From NCBI GenBank assembly GCA_900547805.1, contig URIE01000001.1:1-49422 (forward strand): DNA of 49,422 nucleotides, written 5' to 3'. Numbering within the stretch: the stretch's first letter is position 1; the number at the start of each line of letters is the position of its first letter. Below the pieces are notes generated by a model that was not told where the DNA came from, made no database searches, and was given only the letters and a program-made list of their open reading frames with translations. Shown here piece by piece: positions 25,510-33,092 of the stretch. Position numbers and translations under genes: made by a program. This DNA comes from an uncultured Collinsella sp. (GTDB lineage Bacteria; Actinomycetota; Coriobacteriia; Coriobacteriales; Coriobacteriaceae).

Positions 25510-26616
25510 ATGACTGAAACCATCTTCTCCCCCTCATTTGGAAATCGCCCATCCTATCTCGTCGGGCGCGAAACTGTAATTTCGACATTCATATCCGGCC
25601 TTGAGCAGGAACCGGGCAATCGCGACCGAGCCATGCTCATGCTTGGACAGCGAGGCAGCGGCAAGACAGTTCTTCTGTGGGAACTTGCCGACCGCGCACG
25701 CAAGCTCGGCTTTGTTGTCGCCACGCCTACCGTAGCCTCCGAGGATATGCTCGAGCGCATTGTCGAGAAAATCCAAGAAGCAGGCAAACCTTACGTCAAC
25801 AAACGCCGCCTTCCCAAACTCGCGAGCGGCAGCCTAAGTGTTTTCGGGCTCTCGGCAGGCCTCGAGTTCACACGAGACGTGCAGGAGACCAAGAGCTTTC
25901 AGTTCAAGCTCACGCAGCTCGCGCGCAAACTGACCGAGCAGGGGCACGGCATCCTCATCCTCATCGACGAGCTCCAAGCAAATTCACCCGAGATCAGACA
26001 GCTCGTCACCGCCTATCAAGAGCTGGTCGGCGAACGACTCAACGTCGCGCTCGTCATGGCGGGCCTTCCGGGAGCCGTCTGCGCAACACTCAATGACCGT
26101 GTGCTGACATTTCTCAACCGCGCTCGAAAGGTCACGCTCGAGCCACTTTCGGTCGGAGATGTCGATACCTATTACCAGCGGGCTTTCGATGAGCTCGGCC
26201 TTGATATTCCAAGCGATCTTCGCCTCCGTGCCGCTCGCGCAACCCAAGGCTCGCCCTATATGCTGCAACTCATCGGCTATAACATCGCCAATCGCTGCAG
26301 GACAGGCGAACGTGCGACGCAAGGGTTAATCGACGGAGCTATCGAAGCGTCGAAAGTCGATTTCGAAAACGATGTGTGCGAAACGACGCTCGCCGCGCTG
26401 TCAGACCAAGACGTCGCGTTTCTCTCCGCAATGACTGATGACGAAGACGCTGTGTCTCGCATTTCTGATGTTGCGAAGCGCATGTCAGTCACACCCGACT
26501 ATGCGCAAAAGTATCGCCGGCGCCTCATCGACGCCGGCGTTATCGAGCAGGCGCGCCGCGGCTACGTGCGCTTCGCCGTCCCCTATATGGCCGATTACCT
26601 GCGCAGCCAGCTCTAG
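25510..26616 (+). CDS. AAA family ATPase with winged-helix C-terminus (Orc1/Cdc6-like)
   Basis: 368 residues. Walker A GQRGSGKT (46-53), Walker B ILILIDEL (about 148-155), a lid region, and a C-terminal winged-helix-like segment (about 295-360) with VAKRMSVTPDYAQKYRRRLIDAGVIE. This layout matches AAA_16/ArcD-like signalling or Orc/Cdc6-type ATPases. The exact role is unknown; related genes often occur singly in accessory DNA and some belong to defence or mobile systems. It is bordered on the left by a 121-bp inverted repeat and an orphan terminator and on the right by two repeat families, and it splits what looks like an ancestral leftward arrangement, all compatible with insertion. RBS AAGGAG. 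Confidence 0.78.
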   Translation: MTETIFSPSFGNRPSYLVGRETVISTFISGLEQEPGNRDRAMLMLGQRGSGKTVLLWELADRARKLGFVVATPTVASEDMLERIVEKIQEAGKPYVNKRRLPKLASGSLSVFGLSAGLEFTRDVQETKSFQFKLTQLARKLTEQGHGILILIDELQANSPEIRQLVTAYQELVGERLNVALVMAGLPGAVCATLNDRVLTFLNRARKVTLEPLSVGDVDTYYQRAFDELGLDIPSDLRLRAARATQGSPYMLQLIGYNIANRCRTGERATQGLIDGAIEASKVDFENDVCETTLAALSDQDVAFLSAMTDDEDAVSRISDVAKRMSVTPDYAQKYRRRLIDAGVIEQARRGYVRFAVPYMADYLRSQL

Positions 26617-26618
26617 GC

Positions 26619-26656
26619 AACCACCGCAAAGGGGACAGGCACCTTTGTGGCGGATT
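26619..26656. terminator. Palindromic repeat copy 3 after the AAA ATPase gene
   Basis: Same 20-bp core as 2610-2629 and 6335-6354, in inverted orientation (26631-26650), with partly paired flanks CCACCGC and GTGGCGG. It begins 3 bp after the stop codon and probably ends the transcript, though the U tract is poor. Confidence 0.6.
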
Positions 26657-26667
26657 GGGCCCGTTTG

Positions 26668-26802
26668 TCTCAATCTGTAACAGTTAGGCCGTCAAAACCG
26701 GGCTTGGCGTTACAGATTGAGATTGTCCGGGCGGCCCCCGCGGTTCGTCTTGATCTGTAACAGATAGAGACGATTTAGCGCGCCAACTGTTACAGACCGA
26801 GA
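26668..26802. repeat. Two tandem hairpins built on ATCTGTAACAG
   Basis: Hairpin 1: TCTCAATCTGTAAC (26668-26681) pairs perfectly with 26709-26722. Hairpin 2: ATCTGTAACAG (26753-26763) pairs with 26787-26797 with one mismatch. The result is four copies of the same half-site in alternating orientation between converging genes. Confidence 0.7.
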
Positions 26803-26811
26803 TGAAGGACC

Positions 26812-27456
26812 CTAATCCACGGTGATGTCGAGGTTCTTGCCGACGAGGCCTACGTAGCCGCCCTCGGCAGCCTTGGGGCTATCGGCGTGGCAGAGGACCC
26901 ACTTGTCGGCCTTCCAGTAGCAGTAGCTGTCGCCGGCCGCGGGCATGTTGGCAGCAGCCTCGGGGCGCGGGCCATTAGTACCAGCGGGCAGCGCGACCAT
27001 CACCTGGAAGCCGCCCTCGTCGACCATGCACGGCGTATAGTGCAGCGTGGTGGCGTAGACCTCGACAAGCGTGCCGGCAGGGGCACGGAAGGCCTTGACC
27101 TGCGCGGTGTCGAGCTTGCCGTCGACAATCTGCTCACGCTTAGCGAGCAGCAGGATAAAGTCACGAGCACCCAGGTTGAACTCGCTCGCGCGGTGATACT
27201 CCAGGCAGTTGAGCTTCGTGTTGTGGCCGTTGCACCAGCCCAGCTGGAACGGACGGCCGCCATACATGAGCAGGCCGAGCGTGTCGGAGCCCTCGACCTG
27301 TTCGAGCTCGGGCGCGGAGGCCACGTACTTGCTGCCTTCGGGGATGGGCGTTGCGGAGAGCGTCTCGACGAACGGGGCGGTCAGGCCGGACGGGACGTCA
27401 TCCCACACGCGGCCATAGGGTTTGAATTCGGGGTCGGTAACAGAGTAGATATGCAT
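26812..27456 (-). CDS. DUF4867 family protein
   Basis: 214 residues. It begins MHIYSVTDPEFKPYGRV and contains LGWCNGHNTKLNCLEYH and PAGTLVEVYATTLHYTP, the marks of DUF4867. The last motif recalls cupin or ureidoglycolate-lyase-type folds; conserved Glu/His residues could bind a metal, but no activity is established that I can name. ATG 27456 is preferred to upstream in-frame starts because AGGAG lies 5 nt before it and family members begin here. Cytosolic. Single gene; homologues are often near carbohydrate genes, as here. Confidence 0.82.
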   Translation of the reverse strand: MHIYSVTDPEFKPYGRVWDDVPSGLTAPFVETLSATPIPEGSKYVASAPELEQVEGSDTLGLLMYGGRPFQLGWCNGHNTKLNCLEYHRASEFNLGARDFILLLAKREQIVDGKLDTAQVKAFRAPAGTLVEVYATTLHYTPCMVDEGGFQVMVALPAGTNGPRPEAAANMPAAGDSYCYWKADKWVLCHADSPKAAEGGYVGLVGKNLDITVD

Positions 27457-27540
27457 GTTCGCTCCTGTTCGTTTGTGTGATATTACGAACATTCTAGAAC
27501 AATCACGCGCGGTTTTAAACGTCCACCATGTCCGCTCAAC

Positions 27541-27573
27541 AAAAAGGCGCCCCCGCATAAGCGAAGGCGCCCC
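27541..27573 (-). terminator. luxS terminator
   Basis: On the minus strand GGCGCC pairs (27566-27571 with 27546-27551) around a GC-rich loop and is followed by five T. It lies about 30 bp after the luxS stop. Confidence 0.7.
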
Positions 27574-27600
27574 GTGAGCTCATTTTGAGCGACGAAACCT

Positions 27601-28089
27601 TTACGCCTGCTGATAGTGCAGGTGCGCCTCGTCGATATCGGCCAGATCGCGGTCGAGATAGCGACGCGCGAGCCAATTGGCCATGGGGAGATTCTGGTCC
27701 AGGTAGTTACCGCACTCTTCGGGAGCGGCACCGGGGACATCGCCCTCGAAACCAGCGACAAACTCGAACAACTCGCGCACGAGCGGCAAGATCTCCTCAC
27801 TCGTCACCTCGCCAAACACGACAAGGTAAAAGCCCGTGCGGCAGCCCATGGGCCCAAAGTAGACGATGCGGCTCGACCACTCGGCATGGTTGCGAAGGAA
27901 CGTCGCGCCCAGGTGCTCGATGGTGTGGCACTCGGCCGTGTTCATGACCGGCTCCTTGTTGGGCGTGGTCAGACGCAGGTCAAAGGTGGTGACGGCGGCG
28001 CCGGTCGCCGGATCGCGGTCGACGCGGCTCACATACACGCCTGGTTCAAGCAGCAGATGATCAACGGAAAAACTCGCGATGCGCTCCAT
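27601..28089 (-). CDS. luxS: S-ribosylhomocysteine lyase (AI-2 synthesis)
   Basis: 162 residues, normal length. Zinc ligands His55 and His59 in HTIEH and Cys126 in CGNYLDQN; catalytic Cys83 in MGCRTGFY. It cleaves S-ribosylhomocysteine to homocysteine and DPD, the AI-2 precursor, in the activated-methyl cycle. No pfs gene is nearby. ATG 28089 follows AAAGGA. Terminator 27541-27573 downstream; an upstream inverted repeat (28104-28204) overlaps its probable promoter. Confidence 0.96.
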   Translation of the reverse strand: MERIASFSVDHLLLEPGVYVSRVDRDPATGAAVTTFDLRLTTPNKEPVMNTAECHTIEHLGATFLRNHAEWSSRIVYFGPMGCRTGFYLVVFGEVTSEEILPLVRELFEFVAGFEGDVPGAAPEECGNYLDQNLPMANWLARRYLDRDLADIDEAHLHYQQA

Positions 28090-28103
28090 GGCAAATCCTT
28101 TCG

Positions 28104-28204
28104 GTAGTCAATTTGGGACGGGGCTCTTTTAGTTGGTCGCAACAATCGCACCCATGATAGCAGTCAAAAAAGCCCCGTCCCAAATGACTACTTTGGGACG
28201 GGGC
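28104..28204 (-). terminator. ROK-gene terminator with alternative pairing upstream of luxS
   Basis: On the minus strand GCCCCGTCCCAAA (28204-28192), loop GTAGTCA and a perfect 13-bp return arm (28184-28172) are followed by TTTTTT, a strong terminator for transcripts from the ROK gene. A third copy of the arm (28125-28104) can pair with the return arm instead over about 21 bp with one bulge. A possible luxS promoter (TTGGGA, 18 bp, TATCAT at 28159-28154) overlaps it. Confidence 0.7.
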
Positions 28205-28360
28205 GCCGCGCAGCCGATAATATCGACCGTTCAGCATCTAGTTTTCTGACCCCTCACCTATTGATGCTGCGTCGTCCGCAATGCAGAGCGTGCGAGCAGC
28301 TCAACAGCCAAGAACCCGGCAGCGACTGTAATCGCCACCAGACCAATCGATGGCCTGCAC

Positions 28361-29299
28361 TTACAGCACTCGCAAACAAGTTGCAACGGCACCGTAGATA
28401 TTGGCGTCGTTACCCAGCTGTGCCGGGACTACGTGCGGACGAGGCATATCTTTCAGAAAACCAGTGTAGTGCGCCATGACGTCATCCATCTTACGGTCGA
28501 GCGCCTCGAACAGCGCGGGATGGCAGCTGATGCCACCACCAATCGCGAAGACCGCCGGGTCGATAACGCACTGCAGATTCACAAGCACACGATCAAACAG
28601 CTCAGCATAGGCATCCAATCCGCGCTGCACGGCGGCGACTTCGGACGCGCCCCCGCGCTCCAATAGCTCGAAGATCCGTCGGCCATCGAGGGCCTCCAGT
28701 TCAGCTTCATCCGAAATGCCAAGTTCGACTGCCACGAGATTCTGCAGGCCGTGCCATCCGCTCGAAGTCGCGAATGTATCGCAATGATCAAGCGGTTCGT
28801 TTACGTTGTTGGACAGGAAGCTGAACTCGCCCGCGAAGCCGCCCGCACCCGTCAGCACCCGGCCGTCAACCACGATGCCTCCGCCGATGCCCGTACCGAG
28901 TACCGCCACGCAACCCACGTCCACGCCGCGCAACGCGCCGGCAGCGTACTCGCCAAGCGCACAGCTTTTGCCGTCGTTGACAACGGTCACAGGCAGCCCC
29001 AGCCGTTCGCGCAGCGCTCGGCCAAGCGGAAACCCGTCCATGTACGGCAGCGCACCACCGCGATGGATCGTCCCGTCTGGATCGACCTCGTAACCGAAGA
29101 TGCCACCCGGGGCCGAGATGCCCACGCCTACAACCTGTCCGCGATACGGCCCTACGAGTGCCGCGAGCGCGTCGACCAGCTGATCGGCCGAGACGAACGC
29201 CGTCGGAATCGAACCACGGTCACCAAACTCGTAGTTCTCATTCACAATCGCCCATTTGACGCTCGTTCCGCCGATATCAATTCCAAACAGCTGCCTCAT
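28361..29299 (-). CDS. ROK family sugar kinase
   Basis: 312 residues. ATP-binding FGIDIGGTSVKWA (5-17); catalytic Asp in VVNDGKSCALGE; GTGIGGGIVVDG phosphate loop; second glycine loop FAIGGGIS. The zinc-binding CxCGxxGCxE block of glucokinase and NagC-type ROK proteins is absent; at that place the sequence reads LDHCDTFATSSGW. Lack of an N-terminal helix-turn-helix makes it a kinase, not a repressor. Likely substrates are glucose or a beta-glucoside released by the GH1 enzymes. ATG 29299 follows GAGAGGGGAG. Downstream terminator at 28166-28204. Confidence 0.85.
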   Translation of the reverse strand: MRQLFGIDIGGTSVKWAIVNENYEFGDRGSIPTAFVSADQLVDALAALVGPYRGQVVGVGISAPGGIFGYEVDPDGTIHRGGALPYMDGFPLGRALRERLGLPVTVVNDGKSCALGEYAAGALRGVDVGCVAVLGTGIGGGIVVDGRVLTGAGGFAGEFSFLSNNVNEPLDHCDTFATSSGWHGLQNLVAVELGISDEAELEALDGRRIFELLERGGASEVAAVQRGLDAYAELFDRVLVNLQCVIDPAVFAIGGGISCHPALFEALDRKMDDVMAHYTGFLKDMPRPHVVPAQLGNDANIYGAVATCLRVL

Positions 29300-29325
29300 G
29301 GCCGCTCCCCTCTCGCTCAATGCGT

Positions 29326-29682
29326 CTACATGCTCGCAGGCTCTTCCATAAAGGCCATGAGCCTGCGGTTGAGCAGACGACCCCAAAACGTGCAGATACC
29401 GCCCGCCAGGAGCGCGGCGGCTACGGTGCCGATACCGATGCCCACCACAGTACCCGTACGCACAAGCCCGTAGACCAGTGCGATACATACACAGCCCCCG
29501 TCAAAGAAATACTCTGCCTTACCAAATTCACAGTGAAACACCTAGGAGAGCGTCTGCACCATGCCGTCAGGCGCAACGGGGACGAGCCGCGCGGAAACGA
29601 TCAGCGTCACGCCGAGCGCCGTGCGTGCATTCATTACAACGCCGCAACTCAGGAATAGAATCCCACATACGTAGACCATCAT
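29326..29682 (-). pseudogene. Decayed YitT/YczE-like (DUF6198-type) membrane protein
   Basis: From ATG 29682 the frame reads a first membrane helix (GILFLSCGVVMNARTALGV) then stops at TAG 29544-29542; the same frame continues with CEFGKAEYFFDGG and a last-helix segment VVGIGIGTVAAALL, ending at 29326. Family members are about 200 residues with five or six helices; here only the first and last parts remain, so the middle was deleted and an in-frame stop acquired. No ribosome site precedes the ATG. It sits between the FGGY kinase and ROK kinase genes. Confidence 0.6.
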
Positions 29683-29775
29683 TCGACGCGTTGGACTCTA
29701 CCGCATCACATCACACTCTCGTTCGCATCTTTACCTATCGGCACGAATAGCGCTCCGTGATATCGCCCCAGGGCG

Positions 29776-31263
29776 TCACTTGTACGCAATCGTCGCCTCG
29801 ACGGCATGGCGCCAGCCGGCGATCTTTTTGGCTCGCTCGTCGGCGGGCATCGACGGCTCCACGATGCCGCGGGCGCCGTAGACGTCGACGACATCGCGCG
29901 TATACATGCCCAGCGCGATACCGCAGGCCCAAGCCGCGCCCAGACCGCTCATCTCGTCGTTGCTCGCAATGCGGATGGGCGAGCCGACCAAATCGCTCTC
30001 AAACTGCATCAGGTACGCATCGCGCGTGGGGCCGCCGTCAACACGAAGCTCGGCAAGCGCCGCGCCCGAATCCTCGACCATCGCATCAATGACGTCAAAA
30101 ATCTGATAGGCGATCGACTCGTCGGCAGCCTTTACGAACTCCGCGCGGCCCGTGGTGCGTGTCATGCCAAAAACGCATCCCTCGGCATCACTTGCCCAGT
30201 GCGGCGCACCCAGGCCGGTAAACGCCGGCACAAAGTAAACATGGCTCGCCGGGTTGGCGGCGTAGCACAGGTCGGTGACCTCCTCGGGGTTGTTGATGAG
30301 CTCCAGGTCGTCGCGCAGCCAGGTCTTGACGGCGCCGGCGTAGCTCACGTTGCCCTCGAGTACATACTCGGTCACACCATCCATACGCCACGCAAGCGAG
30401 CTCGAAAGCCCGTGCGAGCTGGCGACAAACTCGTTGCCGACGTTCATCATGACCGAGCTGCCGGTGCCATAGGTCGCTTTGGCCATGCCGCGGCTGTGGC
30501 AACCCTGCGCAAACAGGGCCGCATGGCTGTCACCCAGCACGCCGTGCACCGGCACGGGCGCCGGCAAAAAGCCGCCCAGGTCCGTTGTGCCAAACAGACC
30601 GTCGGAGTCGGTCACCTGCGGCAGACAGGACGGATCGATGCCAAAGGCCTCGCACACCGGCTCGCTCCAGCAGCCACGGCGCAGGTCGAAGAGCTGCGTG
30701 CGGCTGGCATTGGACCAGTCACAGCGAAACTCCGCGCCGCCCGTGAGCGTCCAGACCACCCAGGCATCGATGGTGCCCAGACACAGCTCACCCGACGCCG
30801 CGGCCTCGGCAGCCGCCGGAACGTTCGCAAGGATCCAAGCCATCTTGCCCGCCGGATAGTAGGGCGAGAGCACCAGACCCGTTGTGTCACGCACCAGCTC
30901 TGCCACGCCTTCACGCGCCGCAAGCTCGTCACACAGCTCGCGGGCGCGGGCACACTGCCACACCACGGCGTCGCACAGCGGCTCGCCCGTCGTGCGGTTC
31001 CAGGCAACGGTGGTCTCGCGCTGGTTGGAGATGCCAATACCAGCAATGTCGGCCGGATTGACCCCGGTCTCCTCCACCACGGCACGCGCCACGGCCAACA
31101 CGTTGGCGGCGATCTCGACCGGATCATGGCTCACCCAGCCGGCATCATTGACAATCTGGCGATGCGAGCGGTCGGCACGATGAATCAGATGGCCGCCCTC
31201 GTCCACCAGCAGCGCCTTCGTGCCCTGCGTGGATTGATCGATTCCGATGATGTAGCGGCCCAT
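29776..31263 (-). CDS. FGGY family carbohydrate kinase (GlpK-like)
   Basis: 495 residues. N-terminal ATP/sugar site IIGIDQSTQGTKALLVD (4-20), RETTVAW substrate region (83-87 area), TYGTGSSVMMNVG, VPAFTGLGAPHW, C-terminal ELRVDGGPTRDAYLMQ. Overall closest to glycerol kinases, but DQSTQGTK differs from the DQGTTSSR of true GlpK, so another polyol or ketose is likely. Last gene of the operon isomerase - transketolase N - transketolase C - FGGY kinase, with a 16-bp hairpin in the 56-bp gap before it. If the operon works like the known apiose route, this would be the ketose (apulose) kinase; glycerol cannot be ruled out. ATG 31263 follows AAGGGG. Confidence 0.82.
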   Translation of the reverse strand: MGRYIIGIDQSTQGTKALLVDEGGHLIHRADRSHRQIVNDAGWVSHDPVEIAANVLAVARAVVEETGVNPADIAGIGISNQRETTVAWNRTTGEPLCDAVVWQCARARELCDELAAREGVAELVRDTTGLVLSPYYPAGKMAWILANVPAAAEAAASGELCLGTIDAWVVWTLTGGAEFRCDWSNASRTQLFDLRRGCWSEPVCEAFGIDPSCLPQVTDSDGLFGTTDLGGFLPAPVPVHGVLGDSHAALFAQGCHSRGMAKATYGTGSSVMMNVGNEFVASSHGLSSSLAWRMDGVTEYVLEGNVSYAGAVKTWLRDDLELINNPEEVTDLCYAANPASHVYFVPAFTGLGAPHWASDAEGCVFGMTRTTGRAEFVKAADESIAYQIFDVIDAMVEDSGAALAELRVDGGPTRDAYLMQFESDLVGSPIRIASNDEMSGLGAAWACGIALGMYTRDVVDVYGARGIVEPSMPADERAKKIAGWRHAVEATIAYK

Positions 31264-31281
31264 GGCCACCCCTTTCAAAAT

Positions 31282-31316
31282 GAATGTGACAAAGGGACTG
31301 TCCCTTTGTCACATTC
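31282..31316. repeat. 16-bp hairpin between transketolase and FGGY kinase genes
   Basis: Arms 31282-31297 and 31301-31316 pair perfectly with a 3-nt loop. The tip sequence ACAAAGGGAC resembles the tip of the 2603-2643 family. It fills the intercistronic gap and may modulate read-through or stabilise the upstream mRNA end. Confidence 0.65.
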
Positions 31317-31319
31317 CAA

Positions 31320-32261
31320 TTACTCTGCGGGAAGGAACTCGGCAACGGTCTTGGCGATTCCTTCGCCGGTGAGGCCGTAGTGCGCGAAGACCTCGGGCGA
31401 GGTGCCGGTGATGACCGGCGCGTCGGGCAGGCTCAGGCACTTAACCGGACGCGGGCAATGCTCGCCCACGACCTGCGCGACCATGGAACCCAGACCGCCG
31501 AAGGGGCTGTGCTCCTCGACCGTCACGACGGCGCGCGTGGCACCGGCGGCCTCAATCACGGCCTCGGCGTCGAGCGGCTTGACGCAGTACATGTCGAGCA
31601 CGGTGGCGGAGATGCCCTGCTCGGCGAGCAGATCAGCGGCGTCCACGGCATGGCGGACCATCTCGCCGGTGGCGACAATCGTCACATCGGTGCCGCGACG
31701 CACCCAGGTGGCGCGGTCCATCTGGAACGGGCACTCGTCCTCGGTGTACACGTCCTCGACCGGGTTGCGGCCCACGCGGATATAGGCCGGCTTGTTGTCG
31801 GCAACCAGTGCGCGCACGAGCTCGGCAGTCTGAAAACGATCGCTCGGCAGATACACGCGCATGTTGGGAATCGCGCTCATGGCAGCGATATCCTGCGCGG
31901 AGTGATGGCTCATGCCCAGAGCGCCGTAGGACACGCCGCCCGAAATGCCGATGAGCTTGACGTTGGTGTTGGAGTACGAGACGTCGACCTTGCACTGCTC
32001 ATACGAGCGCGTGGTCACAAAGGACGCCGGCGAGGCGGCCCAGGCCTTCTTGCCGCACGAAGCCATGCCGGCGGCGATACTCACCAGGTCCTGCTCGGCG
32101 ATGCCGACCTCGACGGACTGCTGGGGATACTGATCGAAGAACGGCGTGAGCGATGCGGAGCCGCGGGAGTCGGAGCACAGGACGACGATGTCCTTATCGG
32201 TTGCGGCGGCCTCGAGCAGCGTGTCGCAGATAACCTTGCGGTTGGCGATCTTGTTAGCCAT
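31320..32261 (-). CDS. Transketolase C-terminal subunit (split transketolase)
   Basis: 313 residues covering the pyrimidine-binding and C-terminal domains. VEVGIAEQDLVSIAAGMA carries the conserved Glu that protonates the TPP aminopyrimidine; GLGSMVAQV and SPEVFAHYGLT are C-terminal-domain motifs. ATG 32261 has AGGAGG 7 nt upstream and overlaps the end of the N-terminal subunit gene by 8 bp. It forms one enzyme with the preceding gene. Split transketolases work in the pentose phosphate pathway, sulfosugar breakdown and apulose-4-phosphate cleavage; context favours a dedicated catabolic role. Confidence 0.9.
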   Translation of the reverse strand: MANKIANRKVICDTLLEAAATDKDIVVLCSDSRGSASLTPFFDQYPQQSVEVGIAEQDLVSIAAGMASCGKKAWAASPASFVTTRSYEQCKVDVSYSNTNVKLIGISGGVSYGALGMSHHSAQDIAAMSAIPNMRVYLPSDRFQTAELVRALVADNKPAYIRVGRNPVEDVYTEDECPFQMDRATWVRRGTDVTIVATGEMVRHAVDAADLLAEQGISATVLDMYCVKPLDAEAVIEAAGATRAVVTVEEHSPFGGLGSMVAQVVGEHCPRPVKCLSLPDAPVITGTSPEVFAHYGLTGEGIAKTVAEFLPAE

Positions 32262-33090
32262 TGATGGCCTCCTTATGGGCAGCGAAATCGGCGATGATCT
32301 GGGCATATTCCTCATCGTTGGGCAGGTGGTGATGCCAGGCGGCTTTGTCCTCCATGACGGGCGAGCCATAGCCCTTCACCGTGTTGAGGATGATGACCGT
32401 GGGCTTTCCGCAGGTCTCGGCCGCAAGCGTCAGCGCGGCATCGATGGCCCGAACGTCGTTGCCCGGAATGGAGAGCACGTTCCAGCCGAAGGCAGCCCAG
32501 CGCTCCTCCTGCGAATCCTGCTTCATGACGTCCTCGGTGCTGCCGCTGATCTGCAGGCGGTTGCGGTCCACGAGCGCGCACAGGTTATCGAGCTGGTAGT
32601 TGCCACCGCTCATGGCGCCTTCCCAGACCGAGCCCTCGGCAAGCTCGCCGTCGCCCATGATGGTGTAGACGCGGTAGTCGCGGCCGTCCATCTTGCCGGC
32701 AAGCGCCATGCCGACGGCCACGGGCAGGCCATGGCCCAGCGAACCGGAGTTCATCTCGATGCCCTTGAGCTTATTGTTGGGGTGGCCGATGTAGGGGCTG
32801 CCGAACTTGGAGAAACGGGCCTTGACGTCGTCGAGGTCCAGATAGCCCTCGTGGCACAGCACCGCGTAGTAGGCCTCCATGGCGTGGCCCTTGGAGAGCA
32901 CGAAGCGGTCGCGGTTGGGATCGTCGACGGTCTCGGGCGAAATGTTAAGGTGGTTGGCATAGAGGGTCATGAGGGCGTCGATCACCGACATGTCGCCGCC
33001 AATATGGCCGCCGGCGCCAGCCATGATGATATCGACGCAATCACGGCGAAGGTCCCAGCGCAGGGACTCAAGCTCTTCGATAGTTGCCAT
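32254..33090 (-). CDS. Transketolase N-terminal subunit (split transketolase)
   Basis: 278 residues: the TPP-pyrophosphate-binding half. GHIGGDMSVIDALM near the start, SKGHAMEAYYAVL, GSLGHGLPVAVGMALAGK and the Mg/TPP motif GDGELAEGS followed about 20 residues later by LVDRNRLQ. Gap of 2 bp after the isomerase gene and 8-bp overlap with the C-terminal subunit gene show tight coupling. RBS GAGGAGAG. Confidence 0.92.
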   Translation of the reverse strand: MATIEELESLRWDLRRDCVDIIMAGAGGHIGGDMSVIDALMTLYANHLNISPETVDDPNRDRFVLSKGHAMEAYYAVLCHEGYLDLDDVKARFSKFGSPYIGHPNNKLKGIEMNSGSLGHGLPVAVGMALAGKMDGRDYRVYTIMGDGELAEGSVWEGAMSGGNYQLDNLCALVDRNRLQISGSTEDVMKQDSQEERWAAFGWNVLSIPGNDVRAIDAALTLAAETCGKPTVIILNTVKGYGSPVMEDKAAWHHHLPNDEEYAQIIADFAAHKEAING

Positions 33091-33092
33091 TT

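Noticed and set aside
29776..31263. Naming the FGGY kinase glpK
   Set aside because: GlpK-like overall, but the N-terminal DQSTQGTK differs and the operon has no glycerol genes, so a substrate-neutral name is safer.
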